From: Halictus rubicundus | Taxonomy: Eukaryota; Arthropoda; Insecta; Hymenoptera; Halictidae | Assembly (NCBI RefSeq): GCF_050948215.1 | Contig: NC_135155.1 | Span: forward strand, 10,930,001-10,994,000 | Reading direction: 5' to 3' | Length of the DNA: 64,000 nt | In this document: positions 1-12,238 of the stretch, piece after piece | Layout of the letters: each line of letters begins with the position of its first letter | How positions within the stretch are numbered: the stretch's first letter is position 1 | Translations under genes and position numbers: made by a program | Notes under the pieces: generated by a model | The model's input: the letters and a program-made list of their open reading frames with translations, nothing else | What the model was told of the DNA's origin: nothing | The model's database searches: none

Positions 1-2079
1 GAATGCGCGCTGCGGGTACCTGCAACCGCGATCTCATCGGGAACCACCGATATCGTTGCGTAACCTACCTGCCTGTCGCCGTCTGACAGCCACGCGCTCG
101 AATGAAGCATTAGCTTGTCCCGTGTGAAACCTTGTCGATCCCCGTGCTCGAATTCACTTTTATGGGCGAGCGACGATGTCTTCCAGCCTCCAGGTATCTT
201 CCGTTTTCATCGAGTCGCGTGAGTAGGTACAGCCTGTCGCAACAGTACGCGTACACCTGCCCAATTGCAAATAGAGCAGCACCTCGGCTATCCGAACCTC
301 CGATGTCTGAAGTCCCCATTACCCTAACGCGTTTCAATGGGTCCAGCCGGATACGGTAAAAGGAGATAAAAAATAGCGATTTTTGGTTTTTGTAATCTGA
401 AAAACTTATATGTTAACAACTGCAGCGAGATGCGTAAACTGTGAAAATATAAACTTAGTATCGCATAACTTCTACAAGAAGGCGGCGTCTGAAAACTTTT
501 TTTTTTAATTCGGTTTCGATGCGAAAAATTCTGAAAAAATTCATAAATGTGCATTAGAATAGCTAAAATATGCCTGATTTTTTTCAGAATTTTCAATTGG
601 AGTGGATGAGAGAAATTATGGAAAAACCTGATTTCCTTTGTCACCGCATTACTGCCGCCCACGTGGACATGTAGGGTGTAAAATTGGACCAAAGTATTTT
701 CTTTGGATAATGGATTGGTGTTGGTACTTAAATGTTTGAATTTGATTTTTATCTAAAAATAAGAAAATACAATCTCTATTTAATAGATTACTTTTACATG
801 GTATAACAACCTTGATCAAAACGAATCGAAATGCGCTAAAGGTGATGTGCATCGCAATGTGTAGCCGATACACGACTATAAATAAACAATGCACGACCGT
901 TCACGGTCTGCTACTAAATATGCGCAAAAACTGCTATTCTTGACCACTTACTACGCGCACCCTTTTGCCAAATTGCCATGGAAAATGTTCATTCGATGTC
1001 ATAATTGGTCCCGACCTTCGGCACGAAAAATGGTAAAATGTTTCGTCCTGAATGACAGTTAATCGTCGTATTACGCGTCATTATTTCAGCGAGCAGGCGT
1101 GATTACACGTAATGGCGGCGTTCTGCGCCCGTCCTTTTTTCATGCCGCTGTTTTCTTTTTTTTTCTCCGCAATTATTTGCGCGGTGGCAGCATTGTTCGC
1201 GAAGCGATCGCGTTGCCGCCGAGAGAAACGGTGATCTGGCTCATCTATTCCAGAAATTAAAAGATTGACGCGTAATCATTATAATCATTTCTGATGACGG
1301 ATCACACGAACCGGCGCGCGGTCATCAACGATCACTTTTTGCAAAACCGTCGCCGCGTCGGCTTACGACACTGGCAAGCGCCGCGCGCGGACAAAGAGTG
1401 TCGAAAAATGATCATCTCGTCGTTTGTGGATCCGGCAAGTCTTAATTGGCACATTTTTCCTGTCGTTAGTCCGACGGAGTTAAATATAATATTTTACAAA
1501 AATCGCCGATTTAATTCACCAATAAAACCGGCGATCACTCCTTAATTGCCAATTCGTTTCTTCGTTATCGCCTGCTCAATGAATATTTAACACCGTCGTG
1601 TCGCGAGAACAGAAGCAACAGAACCGATCAAAACGTGCTTCAGATCGACGAAAAAAAAAAACAAAAAAAAATTGATAAACGTTGTAATTTATGACGAACG
1701 GTGTTAAGGATGCCGTTCCTTTTTATATCTTAAGTAGCCGTTCAGAGAATTTGAAAGTTACGTCGGACTGTTATTTTTCGGTACAGAATCGAACGTTCCT
1801 CGTGTCGAGTTTCACGATCCGTTGAAAGTAGGCGGCTAGTTCCGTTTTAGAGGAAAGCGGGGCGTAATCGCCGAATTGAATCGCACATCCAGATATAGGG
1901 GCTATCGGGCCCCGATTTCGAGGTCTTTAACCTGTCGCGTGACGTCATCCGAGCTACAAGAAGATGACGCGATCGGCCGATCGTGTGGGTTTACCTGCTG
2001 AGTTAGCGCCGCTCTCTTTTCGATCGGTCATTTTCTTCTGCATACACCACCGTCCGAAAGTGTCTGGACACTTACCGTG
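1..2079. other. Non-coding stretch, no gene recognised
   Basis: The left edge (1-360) is fairly GC-balanced and 360-900 is AT-rich. From 900 to 2060 there are several homopolymer A/T runs. Overlapping open frames on both strands at 110-359 have no recognisable domain and no convincing splice context. Nothing in the stretch could be assigned a function. Confidence 0.6.
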
Positions 2080-2135
2080 GAGCCTCGTTTATCCGAACAC
2101 GTCCGGGTACGGTGCCGTTCGGATAATAAAGGCTC
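2080..2135. repeat. Inverted-repeat hairpin resembling a pogo/Tigger element end
   Basis: Two 19-base arms face each other: 2080-2098 (core TTATCCGAAC) and 2117-2135 (core GTTCGGATAA), matching at 16 of 19 positions with an 18-base loop. A TTATCCGAAC core within a subterminal hairpin resembles the ends of pogo/Tigger-type DNA transposons. That assignment is from memory of the family, not from a search. The partner terminus was not found, so this is probably one end of a decayed copy. Confidence 0.4.
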
Positions 2136-2463
2136 TGTAACTATAGTTACTATAGTAAGCAGGTACTCCCACTTCCGGCTCTTATTTGCTCCGATTACGG
2201 AGGTGGACGTTCGTATAATGGAGGTTTGTTGTTTTCGCACATAAAGTGAAATTCGCGTTTTCTCGTTTGTTGGAATTGGTGCGTGAAGGTCAGTCATACG
2301 TGTTCTCCGCACTGCCCGTCCGCCAGACGATGACTAGGCGAAGTGTTTACGTTGTCACTCTATTCCCCTACCACCGCACGCATGGTCGCCATTGACCGTA
2401 GACGGTAACGAAGAACGGCGGCGCCCAGTGGGCTAGAAACCCGTTTTATTGTGACCAAAATCA

Positions 2464-3238
2464 TTAGGGGTACCCATACGTAATCAATTATTTGCAAAGA
2501 ATTTGTTTTGTCCTTAATTCTGTACCGATCGTTGAAGAGGAAACACGTATTCTTATACAGTTTTCGGTAAAGCAGCCTGTGTTCACAATATTCTAAAAAG
2601 TATAATTTTTGTTACAAACCTGTAATAAAATGGCGGCGTCCGTACCTTCCGAGGATCATATTCGTCATTGCATACTTTTTCATTTTCATGCGGGATTTAA
2701 TGTAACAACAAAGAAAATTTTGCGATGTTTATGGAGATGCATTGAAGATCAACAAGTGTCAACGTTGGTTCAGAAGGTTTGCTGCTGGTGATTATGATCT
2801 CTCTGACAGGCCCCGAAGTGGACGACCAGTTGAATTTGATAATGACACCCTAAAATCTCTAGTGGAAACTGATCCAAAATTAAGTATACAAGAATTATCG
2901 AGAAGCCTTGGGTCCACGTGGTCAACTATACAAAGGCACCTACACGAAATGGGAAAGGCATATAGGCAAGGAACATGTGTACCGCATCAATTATCTGAGA
3001 CCAACAAGAATATTCGTCGATCAATTTGCACTTCATCTTCAAGTAGGCACCATGAGTCATGTTTTGCTTCACGAACCCTAGATTTCTATAAGAGGGGGAT
3101 TGAACATTTCCAGAAAAGATGGCAAACTGTCCCCGATAATGATGGAGATTATATAATAAATGAAGAAATAAAAATCTGAATTTACTACAAAGTTTGCTTT
3201 AGATTTCAAAATAATTGATTACTGATGGGTCCTCCTAA
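2464..3238 (+). mobile_element. mariner-like element, internally deleted (copy A)
   Basis: The element is 775 bp. It starts TTAGGGGTACCCATACG, and its right end reads, on the reverse strand, TTAGGAGGACCCATCAG. Both ends continue into the same GTAATCAATTATTT motif, so these are imperfect terminal inverted repeats of about 30 bp. A second member with the same ends lies at 42645-42997, flanked there by TA, the normal mariner target. Here the flanking dinucleotide is CA on both sides, so the target duplication is either mutated or unusual. The interior carries a broken transposase whose N-terminal DNA-binding part is retained and whose catalytic core is missing. It cannot move by itself, but its ends could be mobilised by an intact relative. 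Confidence 0.85.
2630..3179 (+). pseudogene. mariner transposase pseudogene, catalytic core deleted
   Basis: This is the transposase remnant inside mariner copy A. The first part, from the ATG at 2630, reads MAASVPSEDHIRHC and then FHFHAGFNVTTKK, the usual start of the mariner N-terminal helix-turn-helix region. A frameshift near 2720-2742 moves the frame. The continuation includes INKCQRWFRRFAAGDYDL and then the hallmark DRPRSGRP, followed by SIQELSRSLGSTWSTIQRHL, the second helix-turn-helix. After a stretch ending RRSICTSSSSR the sequence jumps directly to a C-terminal tail (SCFASRTLDFYKRG ... KRWQTVPDNDGDY). The central segment that would carry the three catalytic aspartates is absent. The residual protein is therefore about half the usual length of roughly 340 residues. 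It would be a DNA-binding fragment at most, and the frameshift makes even that unlikely. The family call is secure from the motifs; a precise subfamily would need a database search. Confidence 0.88.
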
Positions 3239-3839
3239 CATATACAAACGTATCCCGAAATAGTGTATAGAAACAGATTTCAGTTGGCAATGAGAAGACA
3301 AATTAAATCTTAATGTGCGCTATCGATATCGTTGCACAGTGCAGTTCTGGGAACGGTCCGTCGTCGGAGGGTTAATTCTGCAGAGTTTCCGTTGGTGGAG
3401 GTATGCGCGGGAGCGTTCAGGCCGGCATGCCTGACCAGATGCCTGGCTACATGGACGCGAAATCGTGACGGTGTTTTAATGCAGCAACGGGCCGATCTCG
3501 TGGCGAGCTAGCCCAACCTAAAGCAACCGTCCGATGGGACTAAGTAGGTATCGGCGAATGAGGGATGCGTGGGAAGCCGGTCTGGTGGTAGTGGTGGGCG
3601 ATCTGCCTACGTCCCGCGGGATAATAAATCTGGACTGGGGGCCTAGGTTAGGCTCGGCACGATCTAAATACATACGTAGAAGACGGCGTTTACATGCGTA
3701 TGCTACCTTCGCGCTAACTCTCCGAGAAATCTCCCTCTTCCTGGTGCCTTAATTGGACTCCGCTTCGATCCCCTTGTTTGCGATGTACACCTTTATGAAT
3801 ATTGATTGTGCGTTACGGTCCGTCGTTCTTCTTTCTTCT

Positions 3840-3914
<75 letters not shown>

Positions 3915-6900
3915 CCTCTTTGTCCGTTTCGCCTTTTTTCTTTCCCCTCTAGCCCCCCTTTTTCTGCGGCCTCGTGGACCGAAAGATCCCCGGTCGCCTT
4001 TTTTCTCGGTTTCGGTTCAAGTATGCGCATAAACAACAATGGATAATAGACGATAGCGTAACATCGCCTTGAGAGAGCAGGCCGCGAGTGACATCGCATC
4101 GAATGTTGCCCCGTTGCCTCTCGCGTGCTGTATTTTATTCCAATGATTTACAATTTTATTACGTCGTTACCTGTCTTTCGAGGACTTCGTTTTTGCCGGC
4201 GGCGATGCAGCCGCTCGAACGGAAAACGTCATTTCTTTGGCGCCGCTCGCATGGAAAAGTGCCGCGTTAATTAAAATCGCTTTTTGATCTGGTCGTTTGC
4301 CTGCTAGCTGTCGGCGATCACTTTCCAGCCATTTATAGTTCGGCTTTCGCAACTGTGGTCTATTGACTGTATTATAAGTTTTATTTCACTTTGAAATAGG
4401 AAGACCGAACGGTGATGTTTTAAAGGAGAAATTAATTTCGATCCATTCCATGCCATAAAATTGGTCTACAACACAGTGATCTGTCAACAAGCTGCGTTAG
4501 TAACTGAAATGTTATCTAATCTTAAGTGCTCGATGGTGAACGGTAATTCTTGAATTTATTACCACAACGTATCCATTTTATTGGCATCATGGGTTTAATC
4601 TGTTTCGAAGTTTAAACTGAACAGCGTTCGGAAAGCAGGTACGATGGAAGTAGATCTAGTCAACGGCATTAAGACTTGTCAACCATTTTCATTTATGCGT
4701 GGGTTCCTCTTGAAATTGCCCGAAAGGCTTAACGGTGAACTTCCTTGTCGTTCTGCCTACCTACTTCGTACTGTTATTTGACAGGATGGCGTATCTATAT
4801 TTTCTTTTGTGCTAACTGCACAAACTCTAATGTGCTAGCTTTAATTACTTGCTAGCAAACAAGTCTCGCCATTTTATTTGCGTGCTTAAGCACGAAGCTC
4901 GTAAATTAAACCATCTCATAATTAAGCGCGGTCTTTCGAATAGAAATCTGTTCTCGAATTGTCGAATAAGAGACGATGTTATTAAAAACCAGTTGTGTAT
5001 GAAATAATGTTCATATGTATATGGGAAGACTGGGTCTTTCGTTAAATAGTTTCACGATTGGGGCAAGCGTCAACGGTGTGTTCTAGCAAACGCGCATTAA
5101 CAAACTGATAAAGAAACGTCGTATGTTCAGCCGGAAATCATTTCGTCGTACAAACTGTTTAGTTTACAAAGATCCTCAGATTTCACCCGACGGGGAGAGG
5201 ATGCATAAAACCATGTGTAAATTTTGTCTCGTCTTATCTTGCACAATCTTATCTGAAGTTTCCGCGTACGGCGAAGTTGTTAAATTCGTCACCAACCTTT
5301 GTTAGCTTCACGTTACAAACAGTATAGCGTTACAAGTAATTGATTTTTCGAAGAATTATCTTCAAATGGTCTTATCCAACATGAAATTTGCCTCAAGCGG
5401 AACTCTTGTTATCGTCCCTAGACCCCGGAAATTTATGCGCAAACAACTCCCCCACAAAAAAGTTGTAGAAAGCAGCTTTTACTATTTCTCTCGTAATTTA
5501 GGCTAAACGAAATTTGTCAAAAATGTTCATCACACATCTGCAGTAGTTTGTAACACTACTCACAATTCTTAGTAAATATATGAATCTGTTGTTGAAACTG
5601 AAGCATAAAACCGAATACACAACTCGTGCTTTGTGCGGAATGCTTACCGGGTTAATTTTTATAGATTATGTTTAGTATTATAAGGTCTTTCGAACCCCCA
5701 CAAAATTTTTCTTCAAATATTCACAATTTATCCCAATTTTTCATATTAAATGTTTATCGACTTTGATTCGAGTTTTAAAAAAAGTACCGCAAAGTACCCC
5801 ACGGATATTTTGCACAGGGTTTCTGGACAAATTGTACTATAAATAGCAATTGATTTTATTCGCCTATCTTTGCCCGAATCGGAGAGATTCATTTTCTTAT
5901 ATTTTCATTCCGTCGTTTCACGGGTGAATAAATTTATCACACAAAAGTTGGTCAGTAGTTGTCAGAAAATAGCGAAAAGGTTAGTATCTAATGAAAAAGG
6001 GAATATGGAGATCATTCGAATTTTTGTTCAACAACATTATATCTTGTCTCCGTCAATCGACGCACCTTCTTGTCATCTTTATTAGCTTAGAAGTTATTAA
6101 TTATCTGCCGACTCCGATAAGAGAGCACGATTGCTCATCCCGCAGTCAGGTTATCGGGTTGTTCTCCGCGAGTGTCATAACATTTCGAAGCATGCTCGGG
6201 GAATGTCGTAATCGGGCGGATGATGATGTATCGTGGTTAAAAAGAAGATGACGAAAAAGTGTGGCCAACAGAGGAGACTTGTCGCCCGTTATCGATACCT
6301 TCGTCAAAGATGGCGAGCTCGGCCCGTGGCGCTCGGCTCGCGAGCACGCCGCGCCGCGCCGGGCAGGTTGTTAATTAGGTGCTCTTGCGATAACACCTAA
6401 TCCCGTCCCGATACGACCTCATAGAATGCACGTTGGGCAATTCCCGTACGCACGACACCTTTCCCTTTCGGTAGCCAAGAGGCGTAAAGCGATTTTTACG
6501 CATCGCCGGCAACACTAACGCCGGCCTGCGCCTCGAAACCCATGCACAATTAACCCACTTATCCAGAACTAATGGGCATTCCATTATGGTGTTCTCTTGG
6601 CGAGCGGTATGCGTAGCCGCAAATATCACGGACATTTACCACGTGACGACGGGACAGAAATTTATGAGGCGAATTAACCAGATGAGAACGACGATTTCGA
6701 GAACGGTGCCGTTAAACGGCCGTACAAACTGCTCGACTTAATGAAACTTACACATTCAACGGTTTATTAGGCAATTTTACCGGCGACTATGAAATTTGTG
6801 GAGCGTTTTCAGCAATTCGCGCGATTAAAGAAGCGCCCGAGCCTATCGGAAAGGTTCGTCCGTGTGGAACAGAAATTATGTTCATTATTTTATTATCGCG

Positions 6901-7653
6901 CAACGACGTTTCTCTTATCTCGAACCGGTGTTACTCTTTCTCTCAGCTTTGTAATGTGAATTGAATAGAAGTTTTTATTCACATACTAACATACTTAACT
7001 ATTCTCTGGGAATGGAAATTTCTAGTAACTATCTATCAACGATTATTTCGCCATTTTTAAAAGCCTATGGTTCGTCGCTGAGGATTTTTTAATAGATCTC
7101 TCAAGAGTAATAGCAATTTCATTCGTAATCAACAAATCACCTCCAGTGAGATAATCTAATCATTTCGTTTAAGATTATGTGAAAAAAGATTCTTAAACTT
7201 TCTGTAGTATAGCACAATGTTTGAAAATCCTGTTGATACATTATTTCGCTTTTTAATTTTAATACTCCATTTCGAAATTATTGGACATCAGTATGTATCC
7301 TACTGTCCACAAGTGTTTGGACGTTTCTAGAAGCTTCAGAAGAATGTATTAATGCTTCCTTCGTTTTACTCCACGAGGTTCATTAAACGGAACAATGTTT
7401 TCGTACTTTTACAGAGATTTCAATTTGTTGCATTTGTTAGGACGAAAAGAATAATGGTGAGTGAAAGTGGAATCCTCAAGCGTAAAAATGAGACCAAGTT
7501 TATTGCTATACGATTATTTTTTACGAAATCACAGCGGTTTACTAAATCTCTCGAGAATCAGAAATTTTGTGTTCAAATACTTTTTGGATTCACCGTGTGC
7601 ACATGTCTCAGAACGTGAAGTTTCCATCGCAATTTTTAGCACGGTGTTTTCAG
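3239..7653. other. Non-coding stretch with one long microsatellite
   Basis: No gene or transposon end was recognised apart from the CT repeat at 3843-3916 (listed separately). A GC-rich knot at about 6300-6370 is followed by a short inverted repeat, ATTAGGTG (6374-6381) facing CACCTAAT (6394-6401). The rest is AT-rich sequence with many short chance reading frames. The frames around 3749-4100 are low-complexity translations of the CT tract and are not genes. Confidence 0.6.
3843..3916. repeat. (CT)n microsatellite
   Basis: An almost uninterrupted run of CT dinucleotides of about 58 bases is followed by a slightly interrupted CT-rich tail. Such (CT)n/(GA)n tracts recur at 12928 and, in the opposite orientation, at 32346 and 39103. 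Confidence 0.97.
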
Positions 7654-7720
7654 GGACGTATCTACCGTGTCGAGAAAGAGTCCGGTGTAATTTTGATCGC
7701 ATAAATTCAGAACTCTGGTG
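7654..7720 (+). CDS. Possible internal coding exon, unidentified
   Basis: This 67-base block is bounded by a plausible acceptor (GGTGTTTTCAG just before 7654) and a strong donor (GTAAGTG at 7721). It is open in one frame across its whole length. In that frame it would encode GTYLPCRERVRCNF followed by DRINSELW, with two cysteines seven residues apart. I do not recognise the protein and see no partner exons with matching phase nearby. A second acceptor-like site lies 14 bases upstream (ending at 7639, TTTTTAG). In a 64 kb window, an acceptor and donor this close together can occur by chance, so this is a candidate only. It could also be a non-coding or microexon of a transcript whose other exons lie outside the window. 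Confidence 0.17.
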
Positions 7721-8620
7721 GTAAGTGTCAGGAAGTTGCAGCAAGCCTAACTCTCTCTCTTTTTCGCCTAGCGAGGCGTACGAAATATTTTGCTGTAGCA
7801 CCTGTGCATTAGCTGCGATGCGTTCTCCGGTTGATGCAATCGTTCGGTTATGTCACTGTTCGCGTGAATGCCTCTTATTGGCAATTGGCGACGAAGGACA
7901 GGCGTTCCGGCGGACAGCATTCGCATGCAAATCGACGCGCGCGGCCGCTTGTAAACACGCGACAATAAACTGTCGCAAGAATTCGGCCCCCTTTGGAAAC
8001 CCGTGGACGTTTCCAGGAGGAAGTGTCCTTTTCCTTCGTCGACGTTTCGTCCGGCTTAGCGGCGCACGATTGCGTAACGGTGGCATTGTGCAAAGGGAGA
8101 AAGAGAACGGACAAAAGGATAATTCCGTATGCACCTAAAACCTCGGGATGTTTATGCAAATTCGTCGGACGGAAAATGCGCGGCGCGGCTTACATAAGCT
8201 CGTGAGCGAGCGCGCGCGCGCGCGCCCGCGATGCTTGAAATCGGTACGTATACGCGTAAACCGGTTTTGCTTTTCAGCGGAAAACACGCGCCGCAACATA
8301 AATTAACATCGACTCGCGCCGGCTCGCGAAAGAAACGACACCGAAACTTTCATATTTCATGGAATCGGACGAAATAACGAGCGCGAGAACGCTCGTGGAA
8401 TTTCCCGCTCCGCTCCGCGGCGCGGCGCGACGCGGCCAGATCGACGTCGCCGATTCCCCTGGACAAAAAGCGCCGACAGTTCACACGGTTGATCGTTCTG
8501 ACGTAAATAATGCCGGTTTATTAAACTGTAAATGCCGAATGTCCAACTACAAATCGATAAGCCCCGGCGACAACCTGTAAACACAAAATGTCCAGGTAGA
8601 AGTTATGAAATTGCTTATTA

Positions 8621-9290
8621 TACAGGCTGTCCCAGTATCGATGACATGACTGTGGAGGGGGTGATTCAACGAGACCAAAGTAAGCGAAAATATGAAATAA
8701 ATTCTTTCATTTGACTTTGAACTCAATTTTCTTTTTCATTTTGAATTCGGTTTCGAGAAAATCGACTTCCAGGAGGCAGACTGTTACTAGAGCATTTTGA
8801 AGGTTTTACTGCAAAATGGTAGTACAAATAGTACAATATATGCACTGTTAAAAAATCACGTTTTCCAAACAGTTAACTAGATGTCATGTTACACATCCAT
8901 GTGGAAAAAGTCATATTCGTTTAACGATACTTTTACAAATCGGACAATCCCTGTGCAACGACCAAGTAAAGTGTATCTAGTTATTTTTATCATAAATGCA
9001 TACAGTCCGGATGTAAATATGGGAGCCTTTGTTTCTAACGAGTTTGAAATTGCAGCGAATACGTGTGCAATTAGATAGGAATCGCCCGACGCGTCTGATC
9101 ATGACCAACCAATTCTACTTCCTGCATATACTATAGCACCGCGAACCCGACTCGGATCTTTAGAGATGATTTTCTCGAAAACGAGGCGTCAAACGAAAAA
9201 ACGTTATTCTCTTTTTTCGACTTGTTTTTACGTGTAGAATTGTCCCCTGCCCGGTTGTAGCACCTGATCGGCCTATAGTTATATTTATAT
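8621..9290 (+). repeat. One-ended TACAGG-type interspersed repeat (extent approximate)
   Basis: The left end, TACAGGCTGTCCCAG, with a downstream GGGGGTGATTC and CGAAAATATG, matches the start of another copy at 50973 (TACAGGGTGTCCCAG, then GGGGATGATTC and CGAAAATATG). Shared sequence in the same order at two distant sites shows that this is a dispersed repeat. A matching right terminus was not found. The right boundary near the TTATAT simple repeat at 9278-9303 is a guess from general resemblance to hymenopteran repeats. Confidence 0.45.
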
Positions 9291-9303
9291 TTATATTTAT
9301 ATT
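9278..9303. repeat. (TTATAT)n short tandem repeat
   Basis: About four copies of a six-base TTATAT-type unit. Confidence 0.8.
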
Positions 9304-11908
9304 GAGGGGTCTACTGCGAGAGGGAGCTATGCCAAACAATGTTAAAGAATGAGATATCTAAATAATTTTTACACCTCGTGGTGTCTAGCCATTATTCCAC
9401 ACGTTATAGCAATATAGCTAAGTTTCTGCATTTGCTATGATTATGTTTATAAAACATTGTTTTCCTTTCCTCCCTTGCAGCGGATCCGTCCGTTTTCATT
9501 CATAAATATTAATTGCACATTAAAGTCAAAGTAATGTCGTTCATTCTTCCATGAAATAAGTCTGAGACAAAATACATAATTGAACGAAAATGTTTCCACT
9601 TAAGTAAACAAGAAAGATACACATAAGTAAACAAGAAAGGTAATGTTTATAAGTACGTGTCAAAACCAAAATCTATCGATTGAAATTAGTTACAGCGAGT
9701 TTCTGTACTTATAAAAACGATCCTCTTATAATATTTTTGTCACAAAGCCTGTTTCAATCGGCAAACAGTTTTCCCTTTACGGTATTCGAAAAACTCGGAG
9801 TAATCGCAAGTCCAATTTTCTCGCCTGAATTTATTCAAACCACACTGCTCAATTTCGCTCATTTATTCGCACGTTTCCCGCTGATAAATTCTGATTCTTT
9901 GAGATCTTTCTATACACCGATTCAGTACTTTCAAAATACTTGATCGTGTCAATTTTCTTGCTCAAGGCCTCGCACAGATTGTCTCTCGAGCCCCGCACTT
10001 ACAGAACAACCAGCGGAGCTGTGGATTTGCATAAAGATCAGTAATTTCCGAATGGCAACGACTCGATGGTGAGACCGGAAATCGAGAAAAATGAAACATC
10101 GAAATTCCTAGGTGCGGAATGGGGTGGTTTCGTCGGCTCATTCGCGGGACCGGTCGTCGTTGTTGGATAAAAATTCCGGATCCGTGATACCGGGGTGCAA
10201 TAATTATTATTGCGCGCACGGTTTGAGCAACCAGTCGCATTAGCGACGAACGCGGTTACATCGATGATCAATCCGAACGGAAAGCGTCACGTATCGACTC
10301 GCGAGTCCGTTCTGTCCGCTATAATAATGTCCCTACCTTTCATCTTCCTGGCATCGCCGACGAAAACACGCCGCGCCGGATATGTACTTGAACAAACACG
10401 TAACTAGTGCTCGACTTCGCGGCCCATTAGGCGTTTCCTTCGACCACCTGTATCGTACCGGGCCTTCCCGAGTCGTGCCATTACTGTACCATTACCGCCT
10501 CGCGGCTACAGTCTCAGCCGTTTTCGGTTTATGATTACGATCCTGCGTGGCCGTAACTGCCGATGGACGGGGTCGGCCAATTCCGATTTGCAGCACTTCG
10601 ACATTTAACCTCTGTTATAGTCTTCCCCGGCGAGCCAGTCGCTTTTTCCCTTTTATCTCCACGGCGAGATTGCCTTGTCCGATCTTGTAATCGAAAAATT
10701 ATGCGATCCTTTTCCACGCAATCCGAACGACAGAGGAGACCCAAGGGCCTCGCAATAAGCTTTCTTTTGCTCGCGAGGGAAATTATTTTTTCCCAATTTT
10801 CTGGTTGTTCTCGCGAGACTAGGAAGTCGTGATTTTACGTGCACGCGATTCTTGCTTCACTCTGGACGAGAGCATTCACGTTATTAGGAGGATTATAGTT
10901 CTTTCAGAGATTTCAGCATTTTTGTGGGACCCCTTTCCTTCGCGTACTAGGATTAAAAATTTGCCGTAAGCATCAAGTCCGTTTCAATTAATGCATTCAA
11001 TGCAAAATTAATTCAATCTTGAAAAAAGGCGGATGGAATAAATAGGAAGAAGCTTGGGGGGGCAATAAAACAAGTTAGTTAATGCTTGTGTTATTTAACG
11101 ATATTAAATTAAGAAAGAAATTTAGAAAGAAGTTTTCATAACAGCAGATTTTCTGCGTTTCTGACAAAATAGAGCGTTATCTCCAGGTGATTAAAATTAT
11201 CAAGAAAATAAATTAATGTCTGCGTGGCCTCTGCGTTTCGCAATTTATCCGGGCAATTTTTATTTCGCATAAAAATCCGCAGTCATAACTGTTTCGAGAA
11301 CCGGAACCGATATTACAACAGCTTCCAACACCCGGAAAAATCGGATGGAAGAGACGATGTTTCTCTGTTAGCAGAATTATCGCATGATCTATACCAGGAT
11401 GTCTTATTCCATGTCGCGTAACTTTCACATTAGAACCACCGGGAGGACGTCGGAACCGTTGTTGGATTTCCTTCTCATAGCTGCGACGCGAACTATGACA
11501 TTACGCTTACGTTAATTGTCGGTGACTGCATAAACATTGATGGACGCCTGGCTGGTTCACGACCGTGGAAGAGGTGCTTTCTCGAGATCCGCTCGATGAC
11601 TTGGAAGACTTTCACGGCGGCTGCGAGAGTCACGCAGAAAACTGAAAGTCACATCGTGTCAACATTATAGAGTAATGATTATTCGTGTACGCGCGGTGTA
11701 CAACGCTGCGTCTCGCCGCCGTCGGAGATTTTTCGCGTTGCGATCGACAATTGCTGCAAGCACGTCCCGCTCCGTGGATAAATATTTGCGTTGCTCATCC
11801 CCGGTGTTTCCGTTGCCGAGAAATTTTGCGGCGGAGGAATCATCCGCTTGGAAAGCTCCGCAAACTTCCCAGTAACGCTGCAAATTGTAAAACGGCCCCT
11901 CTACCGTT
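9304..11908. other. Non-coding stretch, no gene recognised
   Basis: There is a strong polypyrimidine tract and acceptor-like site at about 9460-9480 (CCTTTCCTCCCTTGCAG), but no open exon follows it convincingly. A short tandem duplication of AAGTAAACAAGAAAG lies at about 9602-9640. A single hAT-MITE-like terminus (AAAATCCGCAGTC) occurs near 11274-11286 with no visible partner. The rest looks like unique non-coding DNA. Confidence 0.55.
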
Positions 11909-12189
11909 TACAGTAATTTCTCTGTATATGTCCCCGAGGCCTGGATGATAAACGTCGCGGAATAATCCCCACTAACGCGGGGTATACCCCTTGAGGGGCC
12001 ACGAAGCTCGGGAAGCCACGGACGCCGAGGAGTACAGTGATTTCTCTGTATATGTCCTCAAGGCATGGATGATAAACGTCGCGGAATTATCCCCACTACC
12101 GCGGGGCATACCTCGTGAGTCATGTCTCCTGGACGATACATGACGCTGGCAAGACCCGTGTTGTTGACATATATCGAGAATTCACTGTA
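11909..12189 (+). mobile_element. TA-flanked MITE, TACAGTGA family, tandem/composite copy
   Basis: Two left halves of the same element lie head to tail (starts at 11909 and 12033), followed by one right end (GAGAATTCACTGTA, ending 12189). The left terminus, ACAGTGATTTCTCTGTATATG, is cut here to ACAGTGATTTCTC and is complementary to the right terminus. Members of the family elsewhere in the window (24695, 25684, 38011, 39523, 40319) share these ends and an interior with GGATGATAAA and ATCCCCACTACCGCGGG. No coding capacity is present. TA bounds both ends, pointing to a Tc1/mariner-type mobiliser. Confidence 0.82.
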
Positions 12190-12238
12190 TTCCGCTACGT
12201 TGCACTTTCGTTGCGGAAGTGACACAAAATGCAAAATA

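Noticed and set aside
110..359. Overlapping 75-codon frames on both strands at the left edge
   Set aside because: The minus-strand frame looks mildly protein-like, but no family is recognisable and no good donor is present. The fully overlapping plus-strand frame shows how easily stops are absent here.
2041..2075. Strong minus-strand donor (GTAAGTGTC)
   Set aside because: It lies beside the pogo/Tigger-like hairpin and no open exon precedes it on that strand.
3749..4099. Frames rich in Ser-Leu or Arg-Glu repeats
   Set aside because: They are translations of the (CT)n microsatellite and its complement.
6374..6401. ATTAGGTG/CACCTAAT inverted repeat as a possible microRNA hairpin
   Set aside because: The stem is only eight base pairs with a 12-base loop, too short for a microRNA precursor.
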